Positions 27,064-35,308 of a DNA stretch of 64,000 bases are shown here, piece by piece. Origin of the DNA: Ruminiclostridium cellobioparum subsp. termitidis CT1112. Lineage in GTDB: Bacteria; Bacillota; Clostridia; Acetivibrionales; DSM-1351. Every line of letters begins with the position of its first letter. The stretch's first letter is position 1. The notes under the pieces were generated by a model, which did no database searches, was not told the origin of the DNA, and saw only the letters and a list, made by a program, of their open reading frames with translations. Made by a program: the position numbers and the translations under genes. Location of the stretch: positions 62,001-126,000 of the forward strand of contig NZ_AORV01000058.1 of NCBI RefSeq assembly GCF_000350485.1. The letters run 5' to 3'.

Positions 27064-27069
27064 ATTATA
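27064..27069 (-). promoter_or_regulatory. -10 box of gcv operon
   Basis: TATAAT on the minus strand, about 20 nt before aptamer 1 begins, in a very AT-rich stretch. No convincing -35 hexamer was found at 16-18 nt. The remaining 27070-27240 is AT-rich and holds no gene. Confidence 0.45.
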
Positions 27070-27241
27070 TTTTGAAATTCTCTACTTATTCTATATTTAT
27101 TCTAATATTTTATATCAAAACTTATTATCAAGCTTTTTTCAATCAATTCCTATAATACATTATATCATTATCCTAATCTTAATAAAGCAATTTATTTGAA
27201 ATTTTATCCTACTCTGAACACTGAATTTCATTTAAAAACTG

Positions 27242-27279
27242 AAAAAAACAGACAGCCTGGATTAGTTCAGACTGTCTGC
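27242..27279 (-). terminator. Terminator of the SLH/GH43-like gene
   Basis: CAGACAG (27249-27255) pairs with CTGTCTG (27272-27278), extended inwards by CTG/CAG after a one-base mismatch, giving about ten pairs. Read on the minus strand it is followed by TTTTTTT (27248-27242). It lies 60 nt past the stop at 27339. Confidence 0.85.
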
Positions 27280-27338
27280 TTTTCAACTGCCAATTATTTT
27301 TTACTGTCAAACCAACAAATTTAAGTATTTATCATTTA

Positions 27339-30300
27339 CTATTTTGACAATAAATTATATAAAATCTGTGCCATTTGCGCTCTGTTTGTAGTCGCTTTTG
27401 GTGTAAGCATGTTATCGCTGCCGCCCACTATTCCTGCTTCTACAAACACCGTCATGGCCTCCCTTGCCCATGGTGCGATGCTTCCTGCATCGGAAAAGTC
27501 GTTTAACGCTTTCCCTTCACTTCCAGCAGGTTGTTCACCCATCAGCTTTAACGCGTTGTACAATAATGCGACCATTTCCTGCCTGGTTATTTCCTTGTTC
27601 GGAGCATACTTATTGTCCCCCACTCCTTCCGATATACCAAGTCTCTTTGCTGCTGCCAGATAACCCGTATAATAGGTATTTCCTGCATCAGAGAAGTTAT
27701 CTCTGGGATTTTCATCAGGTTTCTGTCCGTATGCTTTCATTAACATTACCAGGAACTGTCCGCGTGTCAGCTTATCTGCCGGACCGAAGTTGCCGTCGCC
27801 TGTTCCGGTTGTGATGTCCCTTGCGGCCAAAAATGTAACCGCATTGCCGTACCACGCATTTGCTGCAACATCCTTAAATGTCACCTTGTTATAACCTAAG
27901 ACATACTGAGAGCTGTGGTCGGTACTAAAGGTAATCTTTTGAGCTTTAATATCATACGCACAATTACTGACTATTTCTGCTTTACCTTCCGAATTGATGC
28001 CGTAGATAACAATAGCATTTTTATCTTCACCCAGTTTTAGTGTGTACGGTATTTCTATTTGTACATTACCACCAAATTCTGATATGGTTCTGTTATCAAT
28101 TTTTACACTTAAATCATATACCGGTATGTCTCCAACGGTTTTTTTCACTTTTCCTGATAGTGTAGCTGCATCTACTTTGCTGACTGTAATTTTCACATCA
28201 GTCCCAGTTTCCTTTGAAATGCCGGAGAGCGCCTTCTGATCCAATGTAATCTCTGCAATCGGTGTTGTAATAATCAGTTCATCAATCTTGTTATCATTGA
28301 TCGTTCTTATGGCTGCGACAGGTATACTTGTCTCAACCGATTTCACATCGCTTTTTGCATTTACTTTTATTTCAACTATCACAGCTGTTCCAGGTGCACT
28401 TTTAGCCGCTTCTGCTGCCGCCTTGGTTACAGCTTCGGTAATCTGGCTTTTTGTTACAACTGCAGCCGCATTTCCGTTTGAATCAATCTTTGCTTCAGTT
28501 GTAGTTTTGCCTACCACGGATGTTCCATTCTTTTCCGTTGATACTACAGGCGCAGGCACCGTTGTTGGTGCAGGCGTCGAGGACGAGCCGCCGCTTGATG
28601 CAGAAGGTAAACCGTTTCCTCCGCCTGTTGAGCCACCATTGTATGTCCATTCAGCTGTAACAGTCACATTCCTGGCAGGCATTGTAAATGTAGTAGTGGC
28701 GTTACCTGCGTTGCCAAATATCACACCCTCGTTTGAACTCCAGCCACCAAACCTGAAGTTGCTATAACTGCCTGCATTTATTGTAACAGTTTCACCTTCC
28801 GGATAGCTGCCCGCCCCCGAATCGGACGCGTAGCTGCCTTTTACCGTAAGGCTGTATTTTGCTGTATTGTTTTCCTCAAATATTGGTTTTATAGTAACTA
28901 CCACATTCGGCATTGTGAAACTATTCCCGTTAATGGTCAACCCTACCGGGCTGATGACCTGCCACTCCTTTAAGTGATAACCGGCATCGGGTATTGCTGT
29001 CAGGGTGATTTCGGTACCGGCAACAGCTGAAGCTGCGCTGGCATTTGCCGTACCGTGTTCACCGTTCTGGACTGTAATACTGTGGCTGACCTGTACCGAG
29101 CTGTCAACAAAGCAGACGCTGAACGTAACCGGGTTCTCTTTATCAAAGAAGATTTTAAATTCAGCAGTCTTACCGTTTTCAAGTCCAAGATTGGCCAGAT
29201 AGCCGCTCTTTATGGTCAATGCACCTTCAGAAGTAACAGTAATAGCCGAACCTGTCACACTTTCAGTGCCATAAACCACATCTGTTACAGAACTTGCACC
29301 GTTCCATGTGATGTAAGTGCCCACATCTGCCGGAGCACTAAGGTCATAGTCTGCACTTTCCGGATTGATTACCGGCTGATCCCTGCTGATGAATACTGCC
29401 TTTACAGTCACCGCCTCATCAGGCATGGTGAAGGTATTTCCGTTAATGCTTAAGCCTGCGGGACTGATGACCTTCCATCCTTTGAAGATATAACCCTCCT
29501 CAGGTGTGGCTGTTAATACAACCTTTGTATCCTTTATTGCTGAAGTAACATTGGCAGCTGCTGTGCCGCGGCCCTCTGTTTCGACTGTTATACTGTTTTT
29601 AGCCGGTGCGGAGCCTTCAATGAAATTAACAGTAAACTTTGCAGGATTTCCCTTATCAAAGGAGATTGTAAATTCTGCCTTATTTCCGCCTGCAAGTCCA
29701 AGACCGGCCAGATAGTCGCTCTTTATAGTCAATGCGCCTTCCGTGGTAACAGCTCCCGGGGCAACAGAGAAATTCGGTTCTGTCACAGGATTTCCGTTGT
29801 ATACTATTCCCTTTACAGAGCTTGCTTTATTCCATTTGATAGTAGTACTTACATCACCGGGTGTGGCAATATAATAGTTGGCACTCTCGGGAGTGATTTC
29901 GGCATTGTCATTGGTTACGGTGATAGTAAAGTCCTTGGCATAATTAACACCGACCTCACTTCCTTCTTCGATGGCTGCGGTTACAACAACTGTTCCTGAT
30001 TTCGCTGCGGTAAGTATATTACCTTCTATGGTTGCTCCGGTGGTACCGGCATCCTTCACACTCCAGGCAATACTTTTGCGTGTTGCGCTATCGGGTGAAA
30101 CAGTACCAAAAAGCACTGCTTTCTCCCCGGCCTTCACCGCCGCCGGAACATTGGTAATATCGGTCACCGCGCGGAATTCACTGTCAACAAGGTTACGAAT
30201 TTCAATTCTCATTCGTTGATTATCTTTACCCTGGTCATCAGCAACCATTACCTTGGCACCATTATTAACAGATTCTTCTACAGTCATTACTTTTCCATTA

Positions 30301-33300
30301 CTTTTGTTAATAAGCTTATAGCAGTCACCGTCTTTTTCCAATTTCCACTGATTAGTATCAGTTATTGAACCATCCTCAAGTTTTGCATTTTGACAGATTT
30401 GCTCTATGGGTGAACCGGCAAGAATGTCGATTAGACGACCGCTTTGAACCGACTGTATTTGGTAATAGCCTGTACCGAGATCAATGAATCTCCATAACTG
30501 ATTATTTCCATCGCCATTTGCCCATTGGTTTATCACCGCTCCAGGATCACTTGAAACCCTGTCAACATCCAAGGCTTTTCGGCTGTGCTTTGGTTGAATT
30601 TTAACCATCTTTTCGGGAATTATTTTATCAGCAATCGAACTCATATATCCACCGCTGAATTTGTCTATTGTGAGGCTGTCGATATTAAATCTTCCGGTAT
30701 CATTCTCTTCACGTATGAATTCAATTACATTTTTTCCGGCCTTCAAGTTTACTGACTCTGTTGCATCATTCCAGGAATCCCAGTTTGCTGTCGGAGGCAA
30801 TATAACCTGTTTTATAAACTCGTCGTTAACATACATGCTCATTGTTATATTATACTGCTGTACTCCGCAATATCTCACGGTTGAAGTGTATGAAGCAGTA
30901 TTGGGTACATTTACTTCAAACTGAATTGAATCTCCTTCGTCCTCAAAACCACCTACAAATCCGTTACCATCATACCATAGGTGATCCTGTACAACTTTTA
31001 GGTTGCCTGAACGGGTTGCTGTTTCAGCCTGATACTTCCAGGGAGTACGTTTGTTAAGATGAATATTGTCAACACTTATAATACCTGAATTATCAGTTTC
31101 ACATTTATAAGTAATAGTGTTCTTTCCCTCTTTCAGGTTTAAAGTCTCCAGCTGCTCAGTCCAAGCAGTAGGTCCTCCGGTAACCTGAAGAGTTATATCT
31201 TTAACTTTTACGCCATTCAAATAAAGCGCTAAGTTTTTACCTGCGGTTTCGTTTGCATATCTCAGCTTTATATCATAGGACGCCGCATTCTCAACATTTA
31301 CTGAATATTCCACTGATGAATTTGCTTTTGACAGCCCTTCTACATAACCGAATCCCGTATTGCCGTCATTTGCCTGAACTATTTTAGCATCTTTCGATCC
31401 CGTAGTTCTTGCACTTTCCGCCTCATAATGCCAGGTAGTTGCTTCAGTAACAGTTATGTAATCAAGATTTACATTACCGGTGTCGCCATCGTCATATTTA
31501 TATGTTATTGTATTGTTTCCCTCTTTCAAGAAAACATTGTCATAACGGTCAGCCCAGCTGTCCCAGCTTTTTAAATCAAAGAATACTATTTGCTTGACTT
31601 TTTTGCCATTGACATACATGCTCAAGGTTCTGTCTATGCTGTCACCAAACCCTAAACTGTAGCGCGACTTAATGGAATAGCTGCCAGCATTGGCTACGTT
31701 TACATTATAGGTAATCGAAGATTCTGAAATCCATAAGCCTCCTACAAAACCAGTTCCGCTATATCCTGGATGGTCAGTATCCATTTTTGCATTCCCGGAC
31801 TTCTCGGCATCTTCTGCTTCATACAATAAGCTTCTTTTTATAGTCATGGCATCCAGAGCCAAGGCGCTGTTACCGGATAGACGGATCTTGTTGCTTCCGG
31901 CTCTAAGCTTAACATTATCAACTCTTTTAATGTCGAAATTTGCATAGGAGCCTGCATTGGACGCAAATGAAATATTACCTGGTGCGTCCTGGTTGACTTC
32001 CAATTTCATGTCAGCAGCACTCGCCGTATTATTATTGTATCTGAAGTCCAGTGAGTAGGTTCCTTCCGAGTTGGTGTTTACCGTAAACTCTGTATAGTCA
32101 TTGTCGCTGCTGTTATTGTATTTTACATATATTGCACCCGAAGCAAATGCACTTTGCCCGGATATTTTTGTGACTCCTGATAACTTTGCATCTTCAGCTT
32201 CATAAATTTCGCTTTTTTCCTCTCCTGAAGGCCTGTTGAGAACAGTCCCGGGATTTGACGGAATTCCGGGATTTATGAAATCATTTTCATCCCAGTTTAT
32301 AAGCTGAGCCCTTATTCCTCTGTTTCCGCCGCCCTGTCCATGTGTCGGTATTCCATGGTAAATAATCCAATCCTCCGAACCGTCTTCGGACTTAAGGAAT
32401 AAAGGTGATCCCGGTCCGTAAGAACTGTTTTCATCCGATCTTTTCATTATTGGCTGTTCATATTTTTTCCACGAATCAGGGTCCATAACATCAGATGTTG
32501 CATCAGCTACCGATACGCCCACACAATAATTATCATTCATGAAACTGCTTGCAGAATAGGCAAAGTATATCTTACCGTCTTTTTCAACTACGGCACAGCC
32601 CTCATTTATATTGTCGTTCTTCTTTTCCCAGTCAAACTGAGGCCTTGCCAATGTACATTCCGGCCCTGTCAATGTCCAGGGGTTCTCCATTTTTACAATG
32701 GTCGGGCATTCATCAAATTTTGTTTTTGCAGGATCTTTCGGGTCAGGGAAATAGTAGTATTTTGTATATGTAAAATATCTTTCTCCCTTAATTGTTATAA
32801 CGCCGCAGGCCAAACCGTAGCCTTCGGTATTCAGAAGTCCCTCCTTCTCGGTAACCTGTCCGTCTGCGTCTGCATTGGCGGATTTTCCCTTGAGCACCCA
32901 GGTTCCTTCAAAAGGATCGGGATTTGAGTTTTCCAGGACGTAGGAACTCGGATGTCCATATCCAAAATCATTCTCCGGACCTGAAGCAAAATAAATATAC
33001 CATTTTCCATCCAGTCTATAGATGTATGGACCCCACACATACCCGAAATCAGCAGGTTTTTTCCAAACTAATTTACTTTTTGCGGTTGATATTCCGAGAA
33101 TTGTTTCACTTCTCTTTAATGTGATATTATTATCGCCGGAAAAACAGGCATAATAATAACCATCTGCGGCCCTTGCGATTGTGGGATCAGCGCCGCCCAT
33201 TAGCGGGTTTACATAGTTGTTAGTCACTTCGGCATAAGAAATGCTTGTCAGCAATAATGAAAATATCATTGCCAATGATACCATAACTAAACTTTTTTTC

Positions 33301-33305
33301 CTCAT
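27339..33305 (-). CDS. S-layer-anchored GH43-like multimodular protein
   Basis: A 1988-residue secreted protein. Modules in order: signal peptide 1-25; GH43-like five-blade domain about 28-360; four CBM6/CBM35-like beta-sandwiches (366-492, 493-622, 624-752, 754-883, each starting YEAE/YQAE); ricin-B-like lectin 898-1038 (QXW-type repeats such as NNQLWRF); Ig-like 1040-1132; two X2-like modules (1134-1230, 1311-1402) alternating with three InlB-type B-repeats (about 1236-1308, 1406-1480, 1482-1556); Gly/Ser/Pro linker; a 200-residue adaptor shared with the 41044 protein; three SLH repeats 1808-1988. The SLH repeats should bind cell-wall polymer. Asp40 and Glu235 match GH43 catalytic positions, but other expected active-site residues are missing. 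GAAGGAGAATATT precedes the ATG. Confidence 0.9.
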   Translation of the reverse strand: MRKKSLVMVSLAMIFSLLLTSISYAEVTNNYVNPLMGGADPTIARAADGYYYACFSGDNNITLKRSETILGISTAKSKLVWKKPADFGYVWGPYIYRLDGKWYIYFASGPENDFGYGHPSSYVLENSNPDPFEGTWVLKGKSANADADGQVTEKEGLLNTEGYGLACGVITIKGERYFTYTKYYYFPDPKDPAKTKFDECPTIVKMENPWTLTGPECTLARPQFDWEKKNDNINEGCAVVEKDGKIYFAYSASSFMNDNYCVGVSVADATSDVMDPDSWKKYEQPIMKRSDENSSYGPGSPLFLKSEDGSEDWIIYHGIPTHGQGGGNRGIRAQLINWDENDFINPGIPSNPGTVLNRPSGEEKSEIYEAEDAKLSGVTKISGQSAFASGAIYVKYNNSSDNDYTEFTVNTNSEGTYSLDFRYNNNTASAADMKLEVNQDAPGNISFASNAGSYANFDIKRVDNVKLRAGSNKIRLSGNSALALDAMTIKRSLLYEAEDAEKSGNAKMDTDHPGYSGTGFVGGLWISESSITYNVNVANAGSYSIKSRYSLGFGDSIDRTLSMYVNGKKVKQIVFFDLKSWDSWADRYDNVFLKEGNNTITYKYDDGDTGNVNLDYITVTEATTWHYEAESARTTGSKDAKIVQANDGNTGFGYVEGLSKANSSVEYSVNVENAASYDIKLRYANETAGKNLALYLNGVKVKDITLQVTGGPTAWTEQLETLNLKEGKNTITYKCETDNSGIISVDNIHLNKRTPWKYQAETATRSGNLKVVQDHLWYDGNGFVGGFEDEGDSIQFEVNVPNTASYTSTVRYCGVQQYNITMSMYVNDEFIKQVILPPTANWDSWNDATESVNLKAGKNVIEFIREENDTGRFNIDSLTIDKFSGGYMSSIADKIIPEKMVKIQPKHSRKALDVDRVSSDPGAVINQWANGDGNNQLWRFIDLGTGYYQIQSVQSGRLIDILAGSPIEQICQNAKLEDGSITDTNQWKLEKDGDCYKLINKSNGKVMTVEESVNNGAKVMVADDQGKDNQRMRIEIRNLVDSEFRAVTDITNVPAAVKAGEKAVLFGTVSPDSATRKSIAWSVKDAGTTGATIEGNILTAAKSGTVVVTAAIEEGSEVGVNYAKDFTITVTNDNAEITPESANYYIATPGDVSTTIKWNKASSVKGIVYNGNPVTEPNFSVAPGAVTTEGALTIKSDYLAGLGLAGGNKAEFTISFDKGNPAKFTVNFIEGSAPAKNSITVETEGRGTAAANVTSAIKDTKVVLTATPEEGYIFKGWKVISPAGLSINGNTFTMPDEAVTVKAVFISRDQPVINPESADYDLSAPADVGTYITWNGASSVTDVVYGTESVTGSAITVTSEGALTIKSGYLANLGLENGKTAEFKIFFDKENPVTFSVCFVDSSVQVSHSITVQNGEHGTANASAASAVAGTEITLTAIPDAGYHLKEWQVISPVGLTINGNSFTMPNVVVTIKPIFEENNTAKYSLTVKGSYASDSGAGSYPEGETVTINAGSYSNFRFGGWSSNEGVIFGNAGNATTTFTMPARNVTVTAEWTYNGGSTGGGNGLPSASSGGSSSTPAPTTVPAPVVSTEKNGTSVVGKTTTEAKIDSNGNAAAVVTKSQITEAVTKAAAEAAKSAPGTAVIVEIKVNAKSDVKSVETSIPVAAIRTINDNKIDELIITTPIAEITLDQKALSGISKETGTDVKITVSKVDAATLSGKVKKTVGDIPVYDLSVKIDNRTISEFGGNVQIEIPYTLKLGEDKNAIVIYGINSEGKAEIVSNCAYDIKAQKITFSTDHSSQYVLGYNKVTFKDVAANAWYGNAVTFLAARDITTGTGDGNFGPADKLTRGQFLVMLMKAYGQKPDENPRDNFSDAGNTYYTGYLAAAKRLGISEGVGDNKYAPNKEITRQEMVALLYNALKLMGEQPAGSEGKALNDFSDAGSIAPWAREAMTVFVEAGIVGGSDNMLTPKATTNRAQMAQILYNLLSK

Positions 33306-33385
33306 AATATTCTCCTTCTTTTAAATTTTTTTATATTCTGAGTATTGAGAAGTACCTTTTCAGACTTTTTATAAATGTTAACATA

Positions 33386-33465
33386 ATTATATAACTCATA
33401 TTTAGAGAACAAAATCAGAATGTTCTTACTTTTCTTGTGTTATTTTTACTTGTTTTAATTGTATT
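33386..33465 (-). promoter_or_regulatory. Promoter and tandem motif upstream of SLH/GH43-like gene
   Basis: On the minus strand: -10 TATAAT (33391-33386), a 17-nt spacer and weak -35 TTTTGT (33414-33409). Upstream on the plus strand are two direct copies of a TACTT-TTGT motif, TACTTTTCTTGT (from 33427) and TACTTGTTTTAATTG (from 33447), 20 bp apart. The second matches the motif next to the promoters at 40832 and 48081. Arrangement fits an AraC-type activator site. Confidence 0.5.
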
Positions 33466-33491
33466 CCATCAGCGGCTTTCCTTGCCATGCA

Positions 33492-34604
33492 CTACCTGCC
33501 TGCCGCTTCGATCAGATCTTCCAGCAATAGAATTGATGAAATGTTTGAGGCTGCACCGATAATAATCCACGAATCAGCTTGTTCATATGGCTCCAGATAT
33601 GCCAGTTCACCATCGATGGCTTTCTGCCTTAAGGAATTGGGCCTTGTCCTGCATGGTTCCAGAGCATACATGGGAGTCTCATCGGCTCTCTTGGCAATCA
33701 ACGATCTGGGAAAGCTTCCCAACGGCCTTATAACAAAAGCTGCTTTATCCTTTTGGGCATTTACTATCATTTCAGCCGTAATTTTGCCGCTTTCCTCAAT
33801 CAAATCCAGATAACCGTTGAGCTCTTTGACCTTTTTCAGGCAATTTACCGGTTCAGGCACGTACTGATAGCACCTTATGGGATCAAGAGGCAAACTGAAG
33901 CCGTATATCTCAAGAGGATTTTCCTCTTTCGGCGCCGAATCCCGGAGCAGCATTTTATCCACGGCAACAGGCAGAATATACCTTCCTCCTTTTGAAACAA
34001 AACCTCCTGCCGGCTGGATATGAAAACCGTCATCCAGCGGCTGCCTTTCACCGGTTAAATTCCTTGTTGAATCTTTTCGGACCAAGAGGGAGGAGTTGTA
34101 TCTTGTGAAAATTTTGATATTTTTTTCATAGACAGGTTCTGCCCGGTAACCCTTTATGGGAACAATACCTTTCAGACAAATCTGCTCCCTGTCCCATGAA
34201 ATACTTATGGATTCCAATATTGTCCTTGAATAGGAGCCTGTCCCGTGTACCGTCCTGACTTCGTCGGGAGTACCGAAAATCTCAGGACCCAGAGCCGCAA
34301 CAGCGGCGTAAAAGCCCTTTTCCCAGCCCCCGTTTTCGCAAAGATTTACATTGTCAGGATGAAGAAGATATTCCTCTCCCCTGTCCCATGTGATTTTTTC
34401 CTCACCCAGGAAGATTTCTCCCATATCCATCCCCCTTTCGGAAATAGCCGTAAAAGTCAATAATCCGTTGGATATACGCAGGATATTGATACTGCTGCCA
34501 TACCTGTCTTTAAATATCCTCTTTTCCATAAAACCGCCATGTGGCAGTTCTCTCCGGGCACCTGCCGCCAATTCCCCAAAATGAATTATATTTTCCTTAC
34601 ACAT
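33492..34604 (-). CDS. DUF4432 family protein (aldose-epimerase-like)
   Basis: A 370-residue cytoplasmic protein with the galactose-mutarotase-like beta-sandwich features of DUF4432 (ISERGMDMGEIFLG, the GFHIQPAGGF block, and CYQYVPEPVNCLKK). Members sit in sugar operons and may bind or epimerise sugars; the activity is not established. The start used is the ATG at 34604 overlapping the pgmB stop by 8 nt with GGAG 7 nt upstream; an earlier ATG at 34622 is possible. It is the last gene of the GH65 operon. No clear terminator follows. Confidence 0.8.
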   Translation of the reverse strand: MCKENIIHFGELAAGARRELPHGGFMEKRIFKDRYGSSINILRISNGLLTFTAISERGMDMGEIFLGEEKITWDRGEEYLLHPDNVNLCENGGWEKGFYAAVAALGPEIFGTPDEVRTVHGTGSYSRTILESISISWDREQICLKGIVPIKGYRAEPVYEKNIKIFTRYNSSLLVRKDSTRNLTGERQPLDDGFHIQPAGGFVSKGGRYILPVAVDKMLLRDSAPKEENPLEIYGFSLPLDPIRCYQYVPEPVNCLKKVKELNGYLDLIEESGKITAEMIVNAQKDKAAFVIRPLGSFPRSLIAKRADETPMYALEPCRTRPNSLRQKAIDGELAYLEPYEQADSWIIIGAASNISSILLLEDLIEAAGR

Positions 34605-35292
34605 GACCATACTCCATTGCACAGGTGTCCTTCAGCTCAATGCAGCTTAACAGGATTACCGGTTCTATTTCCGGAAACCCGCTCACAACGATTTCGGCCT
34701 TTTGCAGGATGTCTCTTTTTCCTATTCCTACAACTCTCATACCGGCCCGTTTTGCGCCTTCCACCCCCGCCTGTGCATCTTCAAATACAAAGCATTCGGA
34801 CGGATCGATCCCCAGCTTTTCCGCCGCCTTCAAAAACACTTCGGGATCGGGTTTTGCCTTTGAAACACTGTTCCCGTCCACAACAGCATCAAAGAGCTCT
34901 GTTATGTCAAGCTTTTCAAGTATTATAGGGGCATTTTTGCTGGCCGATGCCAGGGCAGTCCTTATGCCTCTGCGTCTCAGATACTCCATGAAATCCCTTG
35001 CCCCGGGCAGTATATCCGCCGGGGTCATTTCATAGAGATATTCCTTATACCATTCATTCTTTTTAGCAGCAAGTTCCTCTTTTTTCTCCGGGGATAAATT
35101 TGTACATCCACCCACTTCAAGGAGTATCTCAAGAGATTCCATACGGCTCACGCCCTTCTGCCGCTCATTATCCTTTTCTGTAAATTCAAAACCCAATTCC
35201 TGTGCCAGCCTTTGCCAGGCAAGAAAATGAAATCTTGCCGTATCCACAACCACGCCGTCCAGGTCAAAAACGGCCGCTTTAAATGGCTTCAT
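34597..35292 (-). CDS. pgmB: Beta-phosphoglucomutase
   Basis: HAD-family enzyme converting beta-glucose 1-phosphate to glucose 6-phosphate, 231 residues. The nucleophile and acid/base are Asp10 and Asp12 in FDLDGVVVDTA; the cap domain has SRMESL; the phosphate motif is ASASKN; the Lys/Asp motifs are KAKPDPEVF and VFEDAQAG. All are typical of PgmB rather than a general HAD phosphatase. ACTGGAGGTAACAC precedes the ATG. It follows the GH65 phosphorylase gene by 16 nt, the standard pairing for inverting phosphorolysis of alpha-glucosides. Confidence 0.93.
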   Translation of the reverse strand: MKPFKAAVFDLDGVVVDTARFHFLAWQRLAQELGFEFTEKDNERQKGVSRMESLEILLEVGGCTNLSPEKKEELAAKKNEWYKEYLYEMTPADILPGARDFMEYLRRRGIRTALASASKNAPIILEKLDITELFDAVVDGNSVSKAKPDPEVFLKAAEKLGIDPSECFVFEDAQAGVEGAKRAGMRVVGIGKRDILQKAEIVVSGFPEIEPVILLSCIELKDTCAMEYGHV

Positions 35293-35308
35293 GTGTTACC
35301 TCCAGTTC

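Noticed and set aside
26871-27199. Plus-strand frames over the riboswitch as small genes
   Set aside because: They have no ribosome sites, overlap structured RNA on the other strand and encode no recognisable protein.
28288-28767. Long plus-strand frames opposite the S-layer genes (also 41888-42349)
   Set aside because: These are shadows of Thr/Ala/Val-rich coding sequence on the minus strand, with no start signals.
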